Source: Candidatus Gastranaerophilales bacterium
GTDB lineage: Bacteria; Cyanobacteriota; Vampirovibrionia; Gastranaerophilales; Gastranaerophilaceae
Reading direction: 5' to 3'
DNA: 56,638 bases
NCBI GenBank assembly: GCA_017415185.1
Contig: JAFQHZ010000014.1
Coordinates: 1-56,638, forward strand
Each line of letters opens with the position of its first letter. Position 1 is the stretch's first letter. A program made the translations under genes and the position numbers. Of the stretch, positions 44,735 through 53,734 are shown piece after piece. The notes below the pieces were generated by a model, which had not been told where the DNA came from, ran no database searches, and saw only the letters and a program-made list of their open reading frames with translations.

Positions 44735-46390
44735 ATGTCAACAGTAGAACATTTTACTAATTCAGAGGAATTAAAGAAAATTATGTCTGCAGCTCGTGCA
44801 ACAATTACTGCACCTTTCTTTGGCAACAATGTTGAAGAAGTTAAATCAGTAGCTGAAGCATACAAGCTTGCAAAAGATTCATCAGGAACAGTTGAATTAA
44901 CAGGCATGCCAGTTTATGAACCTGAAAAATTAGGCTTACCAAAAGGAGCTAACCAATTATTATTCAATGACGGTACAGTTGTTGGAAGATGTGCAGCTGC
45001 AAGAAAAATCGTTGGCGAACCAGGTTGCGATATGGCTTATTTATTGCCAATCATTCGTGAAGCAGTTTATGCATCTCGTGATAAATTAATGTATAAAACA
45101 GAAGCAGTTGTTGGCTTAGACAATGACTTTATGATTAAAGCGCATTTATTAATCCCTGCTGGCTTTGAAAACGTTATGTATTCTTGGATGTTAAACTTCC
45201 AATACATCAACGAAGAATACGCTAAAATGTATAGCGAATCAAAATTATATAACGAAGGCGATATCTATGTGTTCTCTGATCCAGATTGGACACACCCAGA
45301 CTTCCCATACGGCTTAACATTCTTTGATCCAGAACACAACTGCGCTTGTATTCTTGGTATGAGATACTTTGGCGAACACAAAAAAGGTACTTTAACTCTT
45401 GCTTGGGGTTCAGCTGCAAGAAATGGTTATGCATCATGCCATGGTGGTATGAAAAGATATAACCTTGAAAATGGTTCATTCCAAGTAGCAGTATTTGGTC
45501 TATCTGGTTCAGGTAAATCTACAATTACTCACGCTAAACACGGCGGAAAATATGATATCACAGTTCTTCACGATGATGCATTCATTATCAATGTTGAAGA
45601 CAAATACACAATCGCTCTTGAACCTGCATATTTCGACAAAACTGCAGATTATCCAATCGGTTGTGAAGATAACAAATATATCTTAACTCAACAAAACAAT
45701 GGCGTTATTGCGCTAGAAGACGGCAAACTAGTTTCTGTAACTGAAGATATCAGAAATGGCAACGGACGTGCTGTTAAATCTAAATTATGGTCTCCAAACA
45801 GAGTTGATAGAATCGACCAACCAATTAACGCAATTTTCTGGTTAATGAAAGACCCAACAATTCCTCCTGTATTAAAATTATCTGGAGCTGCTTTGGGTTC
45901 AGCTATGGGAGCTACATTAGCTACAAAACGTTCTTCTGCTGAAAGATTAGCTGCTGGCGTTGATCCTAATGCACTAGTTGTTGAACCATACGCTAACCCA
46001 TTCCGTGTATATCCTCTTTCAGTTGATTACACAAGATTCAAACAATTAATTGAAGATGGCGTTGATTGCTATATCTTAAATACTGGCGAATTCATGGGTA
46101 CAAAAGTTCAACCAAAACATACTCTTGGAATTATTGAAGCAATCGTTTCTGGCGAAGCTAAATTCCACAAATGGGAAAACTTCTCAGATATCGAAATTAT
46201 GGACATCGAAGGATTTGATGCATCATTTGCTAACCAAGAATATGCGAAAGAATTCACTGCTCGTATGCAAGATAGAATCAACTTCGTTAAATCAAGAGAA
46301 ACAGAAAAAGCAGGAATTGATAAACTTCCAGCTGACGCTTTAGAAGCTCTTGAAAACGTTGTTAAACAAACTCAATGCGTAAACGTATAA
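44735..46390 (+). CDS. pckA: Phosphoenolpyruvate carboxykinase (ATP)
   Basis: A 551-aa protein with the kinase P-loop GLSGSGKST near residue 256, the conserved TLAWGSAARNGYASCHGGMKRY region and the HDDAFII metal-site segment. The C-terminal half contains ATLATKRSSAERL. It interconverts oxaloacetate and phosphoenolpyruvate with ATP; in fermenting bacteria it often runs toward oxaloacetate and yields ATP. Codon choice is clearly more biased (many GCT, GGC and CCA codons) than in the neighbours, a sign of high expression. It has its own promoter, a good AAGGAG and a strong terminator. Confidence 0.93.
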   Translation: MSTVEHFTNSEELKKIMSAARATITAPFFGNNVEEVKSVAEAYKLAKDSSGTVELTGMPVYEPEKLGLPKGANQLLFNDGTVVGRCAAARKIVGEPGCDMAYLLPIIREAVYASRDKLMYKTEAVVGLDNDFMIKAHLLIPAGFENVMYSWMLNFQYINEEYAKMYSESKLYNEGDIYVFSDPDWTHPDFPYGLTFFDPEHNCACILGMRYFGEHKKGTLTLAWGSAARNGYASCHGGMKRYNLENGSFQVAVFGLSGSGKSTITHAKHGGKYDITVLHDDAFIINVEDKYTIALEPAYFDKTADYPIGCEDNKYILTQQNNGVIALEDGKLVSVTEDIRNGNGRAVKSKLWSPNRVDRIDQPINAIFWLMKDPTIPPVLKLSGAALGSAMGATLATKRSSAERLAAGVDPNALVVEPYANPFRVYPLSVDYTRFKQLIEDGVDCYILNTGEFMGTKVQPKHTLGIIEAIVSGEAKFHKWENFSDIEIMDIEGFDASFANQEYAKEFTARMQDRINFVKSRETEKAGIDKLPADALEALENVVKQTQCVNV

Positions 46391-46405
46391 GTTTATAAGC
46401 AAATT

Positions 46406-46435
46406 AAATCCCCTAGGTTTTCCTAGGGGATTTTT
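46406..46435. terminator. Strong bidirectional terminator after pckA
   Basis: A perfect 12-bp stem (AAATCCCCTAGG/CCTAGGGGATTT) with loop TTTT and a T-run on the plus strand. It also abuts the stop codon of the small minus-strand gene at 46434. Confidence 0.92.
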
Positions 46436-46604
46436 ATATTTTATTAATCTGACTTAAGAAAAATTCATCGTATAGCTTATATTTTTTCATTAAATCATTT
46501 ATTTCCTTTTCTTCAACTTTATCATTTTTTAATATTGATAATACGCTAATTAATTTTCTTTTATTAATTTGATAAATTTGCTTTTTGTATTTAATTACAA
46601 TCAT
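46434..46604 (-). CDS. Small 56-aa hypothetical protein
   Basis: A minus-strand frame of 56 codons beginning ATG at 46604, with a perfect GGAGG 7 bases upstream. The protein is basic and helical (MIVIKYKKQIYQINKRKLIS, then an acidic centre KVEEKEINDLMKK). It contains no Cys and no membrane segment. It is too short for family recognition, but the excellent ribosome site, the AT-rich codon usage and the shared terminator at its end make it a likely real gene. It could be a small DNA- or RNA-binding or regulatory protein; this is a guess. Confidence 0.7.
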   Translation of the reverse strand: MIVIKYKKQIYQINKRKLISVLSILKNDKVEEKEINDLMKKYKLYDEFFLSQINKI

Positions 46605-46786
46605 TTTAACCTCCGTATTTTCAATATATCATAGAGGTTCGAAATGGTGATTCTCAGTATGCTTTAACGATAAAAACGTTTAAAAAAATAATTTTCTTGT
46701 TTTTATGGGAAAAATGAAAAAATATGGTTCGCCTATTTGGAGCATGGAGCAATTATTTTTTATTTAAAAATTTTACATTTCTTTAT

Positions 46787-46822
46787 ATAAAAAACCGCCC
46801 CTATAATGGAGCGGATTTTTTT
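46787..46822 (-). terminator. Terminator of the 121-aa gene
   Basis: On the minus strand CCGCTCC and GGGGCGG (one G-U pair) form a stem with loop ATTATA, flanked by A and T runs, 15 bases after the stop at 46838. Confidence 0.82.
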
Positions 46823-46837
46823 ATAAATTGGATGTTA

Positions 46838-47203
46838 TTATATCATTTTTAAATCTTCAGCTAATGATTGAGCTTCGTCAGCAGTTGTGCCAACTTTTGA
46901 AGCAACATTTGTTGTTGTTTTTTTGAATGCAACTGCTACATCGTTTGCTTTTTTAGCAACCCAAGCACCAAAGTCTGAAGCTTTGCTTGCAATAAATGAG
47001 CCCATTTGTTTGTATCCAGCGCCGATTTTGTTTAATAATTTTGCATCTGGTTGAACTTTTTTACCCATAACGCCTGCTGCAATTGTTGTTGCTACTGCTG
47101 CTGTTGCAACTACTGCGCCAGTGATAGCTGCTGCTTTTTGAGCTTTTGTTAATGGTTTTTTAGCGTGTGGTTGATGACCAACATTGTTGATTTTTAGACT
47201 CAT
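46838..47203 (-). CDS. Small Ala/Lys-rich membrane-anchored hypothetical protein
   Basis: A 121-aa protein. Residues 1-16 (MSLKINNVGHQPHAKK) are reminiscent of the N-terminal tags elsewhere in the window, though the Phe is missing. A hydrophobic helix at about residues 26-46 is rich in Ala, Val and Thr, and the remainder is amphipathic, with repeated VAKKANDVA/VASKV-type helices. AAAGG lies 7 bases before the ATG and a TATAAT box at about 47240 fits a promoter. Codon usage is biased as in highly expressed genes. Function unknown; it could be a small envelope-associated abundant protein. Confidence 0.72.
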   Translation of the reverse strand: MSLKINNVGHQPHAKKPLTKAQKAAAITGAVVATAAVATTIAAGVMGKKVQPDAKLLNKIGAGYKQMGSFIASKASDFGAWVAKKANDVAVAFKKTTTNVASKVGTTADEAQSLAEDLKMI

Positions 47204-47335
47204 AATAACACCTTTATCTTTCTATTTTTTTATTTCTGATTATATAACAACACTGAATAATTTTTTTTGCGCGAATTAATTTATGAATTTATAATATCCT
47301 AAAAACAAATAAAAAACAACCAATTAACATTATTG

Positions 47336-47344
47336 TGATAAAAT
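47336..47344 (+). promoter_or_regulatory. Extended -10 box of the small TPR gene, predicted leaderless
   Basis: TGATAAAAT (extended -10) ends 6 bases before the ATG at 47351, with no Shine-Dalgarno. Confidence 0.65.
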
Positions 47345-47350
47345 TTATTT

Positions 47351-47833
47351 ATGAATAACGAATATAAAAATTTGCTAGACGAAGGCATTGGTTTAATCCA
47401 TCAAGGAAAATTGAACCAAGCGATTGATCTCATTTCGAAATCTATTAATCTTAAAAACGATTGGGAAATTTCTTATTTTTATCGAGCAGTTGCCCATCAA
47501 GCAAACGAACAAATGCAAGAAGCAATTTTGGATTATACAAAAGCTATTAAGTTAAATCCTAAAATGGCTGATGCATATTATAATCGAGCAAAAATTTTGC
47601 TTGAAATGAAAAATTGCGATGTTAATTTAGACAAAATTATTGATGATTTAAACATTGCATTAAGTTTGGATGAAAATTTTATTGATGCCTTATTTGCAAT
47701 GGCAGCAGCACAAAAAAAGAAGCAAAATTATCGCTCTTCTTTAGAATATATTGAACGATTATTATCAATCCAGCCCGATATGATTCATGCTCGAGCTTTT
47801 AAAAAATTATTGTTACAAAAATATATTGTTTAA
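47351..47833 (+). CDS. Small TPR-repeat protein
   Basis: A 160-aa protein consisting of about four tetratricopeptide repeats (for example GLIHQGKLNQAIDLISKSI, AILDYTKAIKLNPKMADAY, SLEYIERLLSIQPDMIHA). No signal peptide. It has no partner that can be named; the following flavoprotein gene has its own ribosome site 83 bases on. Predicted leaderless expression from an extended -10 box. Confidence 0.8.
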   Translation: MNNEYKNLLDEGIGLIHQGKLNQAIDLISKSINLKNDWEISYFYRAVAHQANEQMQEAILDYTKAIKLNPKMADAYYNRAKILLEMKNCDVNLDKIIDDLNIALSLDENFIDALFAMAAAQKKKQNYRSSLEYIERLLSIQPDMIHARAFKKLLLQKYIV

Positions 47834-47915
47834 GTTTACAAATAGCTTCACAAAGTGACAAAGCAAAATTTTTGCTATATCATGATTTTAATTGATACTA
47901 ATCGGAGGAAAATTA

Positions 47916-48776
47916 ATGGGATACGAAATTTTATATAAAAAAGAATTGTGTGCAAATCAATATGAAATTCGAGTTAAAGCACCGTTCATCACAAAAAACG
48001 CTAAAGCTGGACAATTTATCATCCTAAGAACAGATAAAAATTCAGAGCGTATTCCTTTGACTATCGCTGATTATGACAGACAAAACGAAATTTTAACAAT
48101 CGTTTATATGGCAGTTGGTTATACTACTAAAAAGCTTGCTTCGCTTGATGTTGGTGATGAAATTGAAGACATCGTTGGACCATTGGGTGTTCCAACTCAT
48201 ATTAAAAATTATGGAACAGTTATCTGTGTTGCAGGCGGATATGGCGCTGCGCCTTGTTATTTAATTGCAAAAGCATTCAAAGAAGCAGGAAACAAAGTTC
48301 ATATGGTAATGGGTGCAAGAACAAAAGATTTGATTTTCTGGGAAAACAAAATGAAAAATGCTTGCGAAGAGCTTCATATCACAACTGACGATGGTTCATT
48401 AGGAACAAAAGGCTTCACGACTCAAGTTGCAAAAGAAATTATTGATAGCGAAAAAGTTGATTATGTTATTGCGGTTGGTCCAATGCCTATGATGAGAGCA
48501 GTTGCCGAATTAACCCGTCCTTATGGAATTAAAACAGAAGCTTCAATGAATCCAATTATGGTTGATGGAACAGGCATGTGTGGAGCATGTCGAGTTACTG
48601 TTGGCGGCAAAGTTAAGTTTGCTTGCGTAGATGGACCTGATTTTGATGCTCATTTAATTGATTTTGATGAAGTTATTAATAGAACAAAAATATATAAACG
48701 AGAAGAAAAACATTGCGACGAAACAAAATGCAATTTAATTAAAAAAGGTATAGAATTAGAAAATACAAGAGTATAG
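47916..48776 (+). CDS. NfnA/SudB-type ferredoxin-NADP reductase subunit alpha-like flavoprotein
   Basis: A 286-aa protein with an N-terminal FAD domain (RIPLTIADYDRQN binding block), an NAD domain with CVAGGYGAAPCYLIA and a C-terminal cysteine set, CGACRVTVGGKVKFAC, that binds a [2Fe-2S] centre. This is the sulfide dehydrogenase/NfnA group related to PyrK, the electron-transfer subunit of dihydroorotate dehydrogenase B. With its large partner (NfnB/SudA) it would bifurcate electrons between NAD(P)H and ferredoxin. The partner gene is not beside it. The start at 47916 has GGAGG upstream. An extra C-terminal CDETKC pair may add a metal or disulfide. Confidence 0.85.
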   Translation: MGYEILYKKELCANQYEIRVKAPFITKNAKAGQFIILRTDKNSERIPLTIADYDRQNEILTIVYMAVGYTTKKLASLDVGDEIEDIVGPLGVPTHIKNYGTVICVAGGYGAAPCYLIAKAFKEAGNKVHMVMGARTKDLIFWENKMKNACEELHITTDDGSLGTKGFTTQVAKEIIDSEKVDYVIAVGPMPMMRAVAELTRPYGIKTEASMNPIMVDGTGMCGACRVTVGGKVKFACVDGPDFDAHLIDFDEVINRTKIYKREEKHCDETKCNLIKKGIELENTRV

Positions 48777-48784
48777 AGGTAAGA

Positions 48785-48970
48785 ATGAGCGAACCAATAA
48801 GCAGAAAAAAAATTCCTTTTTGCCCAATGTTGTCAGCAGGGACTGATGGAAATTTGCAAATTTGCTTGCAAGAAAAATGCGCTTGGTGGGTTGCAAGCAC
48901 TAAAACTTGCGCAGCGTATGTAATCGCGCATAATAACGTTTTGGATATCAAACAAAAACAAGGAAAATAA
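48785..48970 (+). CDS. Small cysteine-rich protein
   Basis: A 61-aa protein with cysteines at C13, C27, C32 and C42 in the pattern C-x13-C-x4-C-x9-C, together with an aromatic pair in CAWWVAS. I recall small proteins of this pattern (CPML...CAWW...CAAY) beside metabolic genes, probably binding a metal or an Fe-S cluster, with no firm function. It lies 8 bases after the flavoprotein gene and ends one base before the leuC-type gene, so all three are one transcript. GAGG precedes the start. Confidence 0.75.
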   Translation: MSEPISRKKIPFCPMLSAGTDGNLQICLQEKCAWWVASTKTCAAYVIAHNNVLDIKQKQGK

Positions 48971-48971
48971 A

Positions 48972-50246
48972 ATGTCTAAAAAGCCAATGACGATTACTGA
49001 GAAGATTTTTGCGCTTCATGCTAATAAAGAATATGTTCAAGCAGGAGACTTAATTGAAGCAAAAATTGATATTGCATTGGCAAACGATATCACAGGTCCT
49101 ATTGCAATTAATGAATTTAAAAAAACAGGTTTTAATAAAGTATTTGATAAAGCTCGAATTGCCTTGGTTCCTGATCATTTTGTTCCAAACAAAGATATTA
49201 AATCTGCCCTTCAAGCAAAACAGCTTAAAGAATTTGTCTGGGAGCAAGATTTAGAACATAAATTTGATGTTGGCACAATGGGAATTGAACATGCACTTTT
49301 ACCCGAAAAAGGGATTGTCACAGCAGGCGATTTAATCATTGGAGCCGATTCACATACTTGCACTTATGGCGCATTAGGTGCTTTTTCAACAGGTGTTGGT
49401 TCAACAGATTTGGGTTGTGCTATGGCAACTGGAAACACTTGGTTTAAAGTTCCTTCAACAATCAAAGTTATTTTTAATGGCAAATTAAACAAATATGTTA
49501 CAGCTAAAGATTTAATTTTGCATTTAATTGGCGACATCGGTGTTGATGGTGCATTATATAAGGCATTAGAATTTTCTGGCGATGCCATTAAAGAAATGGA
49601 TATGGATGGCAGATTTACCATTTGCAATATGGCAATTGAAGCTGGCGCCAAAAATGGGATTATTGAGCCCGATGAAAAAACAATTGAATATCTTAAAAAT
49701 CGCTCAATTAGAGAACCTTTAATCCTAAAAAGCGATATGGACGCAAAATATGAAAGAATTATTGAATATGATGTTTCAAAAATTGAGCCAATCGTTGCAT
49801 ATCCTCATTTGCCAGAAAACACTCGCTCAATTACTCAAGCAATCAAAGACAACATTAAAATAGACCAAGTAGTCATTGGAAGCTGCACAAATGGTCGCCT
49901 AGAAGACATTAAGGCAGCTGCTGAAATTTTCAAAGGGAAAAAAGTTCATCCCAAAGTTAGGGCAATTGTTTTTCCTGCAACTCAAGATATTATTTTAAAA
50001 TCTATTGAGCTTGGCTATTATCAAACTTTAATTCAAGCAGGAGTTGCAATTTCAACTCCGACTTGCGGACCTTGTTTGGGTGGTCATTGCGGAATATTGG
50101 CAGATGGCGAAGTTTGTATTTCAACAACAAACCGAAATTTTGTTGGAAGAATGGGTCATATTGATTCAAAAATTTATTTAGCAAGCCCATACATTGCCGC
50201 AGCAAGCGCAATATTAGGAAGAATAGGAAGTCCTGAGGAATTATAA
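48972..50246 (+). CDS. leuC: 3-isopropylmalate dehydratase large subunit (LeuC/HacA-type)
   Basis: A 424-aa aconitase-superfamily protein of the shorter archaeal/clostridial class (typical length about 420, versus 466 for the enterobacterial type). [19 protein letters not shown] is the active-site block; GSCTNG and [10 protein letters not shown] supply the cysteines that hold the [4Fe-4S] cluster. Normally it pairs with a small subunit (LeuD) to isomerise isopropylmalate in leucine synthesis, or a homocitrate-type substrate. No leuD is adjacent: the next gene is a PBP4-type carboxypeptidase. Substrate choice (leucine, methionine-like or lysine-type pathway) is open. Confidence 0.88.
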   Translation: MSKKPMTITEKIFALHANKEYVQAGDLIEAKIDIALANDITGPIAINEFKKTGFNKVFDKARIALVPDHFVPNKDIKSALQAKQLKEFVWEQDLEHKFDVGTMGIEHALLPEKGIVTAGDLIIGADSHTCTYGALGAFSTGVGSTDLGCAMATGNTWFKVPSTIKVIFNGKLNKYVTAKDLILHLIGDIGVDGALYKALEFSGDAIKEMDMDGRFTICNMAIEAGAKNGIIEPDEKTIEYLKNRSIREPLILKSDMDAKYERIIEYDVSKIEPIVAYPHLPENTRSITQAIKDNIKIDQVVIGSCTNGRLEDIKAAAEIFKGKKVHPKVRAIVFPATQDIILKSIELGYYQTLIQAGVAISTPTCGPCLGGHCGILADGEVCISTTNRNFVGRMGHIDSKIYLASPYIAAASAILGRIGSPEEL

Positions 50247-50247
50247 T

Positions 50248-51573
50248 TTGAATAAATTTTTCTTGTCATTATTGGTTGGTGTGTTTTTAAATTTGTCAGT
50301 AAGCGCTGATGAAATAAATAAATATATTAAAAATCAAACGTTTGGCGTTGGTTCAACCGTTGCAGTTCATGTTTTAGATAATAACAACAATAAAGTTATT
50401 TACAAAAAAAATGAAAATAAATCCTTGAATCCTGCAAGCATTTTAAAAGTTTTAACTTTTGGTGCTTCTTATGATGTTTTAGGAGAGGATTATATCTTTG
50501 AAACAGGCTTATATCAAGATGAAGAAAAAAATATTTATATAAAACTCGGAGGAGATGTTTTACTTAATCAAGACAATTTGAATCTTCTTGTTGGAAATTT
50601 AAAAGACATTGATTTTAAAGAAATCTATATTGATGATTCAATTTTTGATAAAGAAAAATATCCAAATTCTTGGATTGACGAGGATAAATGGCCTAATCAA
50701 AGAATGATTTCTCCTTATATTATTGATGGAAATTTTGTTGATGTTGCAATAAATCGCTCTTCATTAGCCAAAAAGGTCGATATTATTCAAGAAAATGAAT
50801 ATAAAATTGCCTTCATTAATGAATTAAGCATTTCAGATGTTCATAATATTGAAATCAAAAGAAATTATGGCGATGATTCTTTAATTGTTAATTTAACTGG
50901 CACAGTTGCAAAAGACGATGTTCTTCATTTGCCTGTTTTAAAACCCGAAATCAATTTTAATATTAAATTAAACAAAGCTTTAGATAAAAATAAAATCATA
51001 CATTCAAATATAATCGGCGTTAAAAAAGTTCCCAAAAATTCAAGAAAAATTGCCTCAGTTGGGCATACTATTCAAGAAATTTCGAAATTAATCTTGCATA
51101 ATTCCGATAATTTTACTTCTGAAGTTGTTTTCAAGGTTGCCGCTTCAAAAAAGAACAACTATCTTAAAGAAGCAACACTTTCAGATGCAATTAAAATATT
51201 TGAAGAATTCTATGCTCCCTATTTATCTAAACACGACACAATTGCAGACGCCAGCGGAGTTTCAAGAGAAAACAAGCTTTGCTTAAAAACAATATCAAAT
51301 ATTTTGACTAAACTTTTTAAAAACGAAAATTATAAAAAACTTCTTCCTACGGCAAACCAAGGCACAATGAAAGAAAGGCTTATTTTCTTGCAAGATAATT
51401 TACGAGCAAAAACCGGCTCAATGCGAGAACTTTCTGCACTTACTGCAAATTTTAAAACAAGAAACAATACAGATATAATTTTTGTTAGCATTGTTCAAGA
51501 TTCTCCAAAAAGAAAATCTCTTTTGAAAAACTACGAAAATGGCTTGATTGGTTTAATATATAAAAAATATTAA
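50248..51573 (+). CDS. dacB: D-alanyl-D-alanine carboxypeptidase, PBP4 (S13) family
   Basis: A 441-aa protein with a signal peptide (residues 1-20). All three penicillin-binding motifs are present: SILK at 64-67 (S-x-x-K with the nucleophile), SDN at about residue 285 and KTG near 388; the family block DASGVSRENK is also seen. It trims or cuts cross-links in peptidoglycan in the periplasm. The start is TTG, which has GAGGA 8 bases upstream and follows the leuC stop by one base. The 3' end overlaps the patatin gene by 4 bases. Confidence 0.9.
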   Translation: MNKFFLSLLVGVFLNLSVSADEINKYIKNQTFGVGSTVAVHVLDNNNNKVIYKKNENKSLNPASILKVLTFGASYDVLGEDYIFETGLYQDEEKNIYIKLGGDVLLNQDNLNLLVGNLKDIDFKEIYIDDSIFDKEKYPNSWIDEDKWPNQRMISPYIIDGNFVDVAINRSSLAKKVDIIQENEYKIAFINELSISDVHNIEIKRNYGDDSLIVNLTGTVAKDDVLHLPVLKPEINFNIKLNKALDKNKIIHSNIIGVKKVPKNSRKIASVGHTIQEISKLILHNSDNFTSEVVFKVAASKKNNYLKEATLSDAIKIFEEFYAPYLSKHDTIADASGVSRENKLCLKTISNILTKLFKNENYKKLLPTANQGTMKERLIFLQDNLRAKTGSMRELSALTANFKTRNNTDIIFVSIVQDSPKRKSLLKNYENGLIGLIYKKY

Positions 51574-52754
51574 TCTTTTAATTCGTTGATTTTAACAGTA
51601 ATACTTTTAATTATTCCTAAAACCATTTTGGAAATTTCTTCTTTGTTGTCAACATTTGCTGTTTTAAAGCCAAAAAAATTAAAATATTTATAATTATTAG
51701 TAAATTTATTTTTTAAATTAGAAAGTTCTTGATAAATGCAAGAATCAAGATATCTTTTTTCATCGCAAAGATACATAAAAGTTTCACAAAGTTTAAGATA
51801 AGAATTCACAAGCTTTGAATTATTGAATTCTTTTTGAAATTTAATAATGTAGGAAATAAGGGTTTCGTATTTTTTCAAAAGTTTTTTTCTTTTTTCAGGA
51901 TAATAATCGCTAAAATATTCTTTTGTTTTTTGATATCCTGTGTCAAACAGTTCTTGTTTTTTTTCTTTTGGAATCAAAAAATCAACAACAGAAACATCTT
52001 TTGTGTTTATTTTAATATAATCAAATTTATCTTTTTCTTTATACAAATCAACAATGTAATCCGTTGCAAAACCGCAAATTGCATTATAAACGCGGTTTAA
52101 ATATTCAATCGAATTTTCGATTTTTTTGGGTGTTTCATTGTCTTCTAATCTAAATTCTAAAATTCTATCTTTTGAATTTTTTATTGTTTCGCTAACTCTC
52201 CAAAGAGGAGTTGATTTTAATAAATCTCCGTCAACAATTAAATTTCCGTTTAGTTCCATCGGAGTAAACAGCCCTGGCATCGAAACACTTGCTCTAACCG
52301 CTTGCGCAATTTCAAAATCAGGAGTTTTAATGTTTGAAAATTCATGAAATTTCAAATTTGTTAAATCAACAGAATAAATAACTAAATTATATTTTAAATC
52401 TCCAAATTTAACGGGAGGCATTTCTCCTTTTTTATAATTTTCGCCGTAGAATTTTTTTTCAATTTTTTCCCTTATCCACTCAAGAAAAATTTTGCCCTTT
52501 GAAAAAGCAAGTTCTTTTTTAATGTCCATATTTATATCAATAAACATTTCAAAACTCACATCAGAAAGCATTTTATAAATTTCTTGATAATCATAGCCAA
52601 TGGATAACAACGAAGCAAAAACAGAACCAATTGAACTTCCAGCACAACCAGTTAAGCTAATATTGTATTCTTTCAATGCTTTAAAAGCACCACAATATGC
52701 TAAGCCTCTGATTCCGCCGCCGCCAAATATTGCAAAATATTCGTTTTTATCCAT
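51570..52754 (-). CDS. Patatin-like phospholipase
   Basis: A 394-aa protein. Residues 11-17 (GGGGIRG) form the oxyanion-hole glycine loop, 39-43 (GSSIG) the nucleophile elbow with Ser41, and VDGDLL near residue 172 supplies the catalytic Asp. The C-terminal 180 residues are Lys-rich, helical and not recognised. Bacterial patatins hydrolyse phospholipids or act as effectors. It follows motB with a 2-base gap and its GGAG lies inside the motB end, so the two are co-translated, an unusual association for motor genes. Confidence 0.87.
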   Translation of the reverse strand: MDKNEYFAIFGGGGIRGLAYCGAFKALKEYNISLTGCAGSSIGSVFASLLSIGYDYQEIYKMLSDVSFEMFIDINMDIKKELAFSKGKIFLEWIREKIEKKFYGENYKKGEMPPVKFGDLKYNLVIYSVDLTNLKFHEFSNIKTPDFEIAQAVRASVSMPGLFTPMELNGNLIVDGDLLKSTPLWRVSETIKNSKDRILEFRLEDNETPKKIENSIEYLNRVYNAICGFATDYIVDLYKEKDKFDYIKINTKDVSVVDFLIPKEKKQELFDTGYQKTKEYFSDYYPEKRKKLLKKYETLISYIIKFQKEFNNSKLVNSYLKLCETFMYLCDEKRYLDSCIYQELSNLKNKFTNNYKYFNFFGFKTANVDNKEEISKMVLGIIKSITVKINELKD

Positions 52755-52756
52755 TT

Positions 52757-53734
52757 TTACTCCATAAATGAAGGTTTTTCGCCATCATGAAGATATGTTT
52801 CATCGTCTAGCGAATTTATTCTTTTGTTTTCGTTTTTATATTGTTCTGACATGTCAATAACATTTTTAAGCATTTCTCTATCATCGCCAACAAGCCCTTC
52901 AATAGCTTGGGAAGGAACTTTTGCGCCGATAGCGCTTTTCTTTTGATGAAGCTTTGCTTCTTTCAATATTTCTTGCATATCTTTTTTTGATAAGTTTTTA
53001 AGTTTATTTCTTAAAATAATAATTTCAACACGTCTATTTTTTGCTTTGTTTTGCACTGTGTCATTTTTTGCAATTGGAACAGTATCTGCCAAACCAACTG
53101 CTGAAAAGATTTTTGGATTAAAATCATGATTTTTAATCAAATAACGAATAACGCTTGACGCCCTTGCTGAAGAAAGTTCCCAATTTGAAGGAAATTTTGC
53201 CGTTTTAATTGCGTCTGAATCGCTATGACCTTCAACATCAATATAATGGATTGCAAAACGTTTTTTAATTATTCCAGCGAGCATATCTAAAACCAAATAT
53301 GATTCTTTTGTTAAATCTGCTGTTCCTGCTGAATATTTAATCGCATGTTCATTCATTCGAATAATCAAGCCTCTATCGTCAATTTCGGCAGATAAACCTT
53401 CTTTTTTCAATCTTTCAACATCTTCTTTGATGTCTTCATAAGAAGATTGTTCATATTTTTGGCTCATATATTCGAGCATTAAAGGGTTTGTTGCCCCTGC
53501 TTGACCATCTAAAATTGAATCTTGACCAGACATAATTGATGTTTGATTATCAAAAATATTTTGGCTAAATGCTCTTCTAAGCGCTTCTTCGATTCCTTTA
53601 AAAGCATTAACGTCAGACTGTGCAAGCGCATACAAAACAACAAACGTTGCAAACAACAACGTCATAAAGTCAGCATAAGATACTAGCCAACGTTCAAGAT
53701 TTTCGTGTTCTTCTGCGTGTTTTTTTCTTGCCAT
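52757..53734 (-). CDS. motB: Flagellar motor stator protein MotB
   Basis: A 325-aa protein. The single N-terminal helix contains SYADFMTLLFATFVVLYAL, with Asp22 corresponding to the proton-carrying residue of MotB. The OmpA-type peptidoglycan-binding domain at about 140-255 has VEGHSDSDA and SSARASSVIRYLI. A Lys-rich tail of about 70 residues follows. With MotA it forms the ion channel and anchors the stator to the wall. Its ATG overlaps the motA stop by one base. Confidence 0.94.
   Translation of the reverse strand: MARKKHAEEHENLERWLVSYADFMTLLFATFVVLYALAQSDVNAFKGIEEALRRAFSQNIFDNQTSIMSGQDSILDGQAGATNPLMLEYMSQKYEQSSYEDIKEDVERLKKEGLSAEIDDRGLIIRMNEHAIKYSAGTADLTKESYLVLDMLAGIIKKRFAIHYIDVEGHSDSDAIKTAKFPSNWELSSARASSVIRYLIKNHDFNPKIFSAVGLADTVPIAKNDTVQNKAKNRRVEIIILRNKLKNLSKKDMQEILKEAKLHQKKSAIGAKVPSQAIEGLVGDDREMLKNVIDMSEQYKNENKRINSLDDETYLHDGEKPSFME

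Noticed and set aside
46700-46770. A 20-codon frame starting ATGGGAAAAATG
   Set aside because: No ribosome site and no other support.
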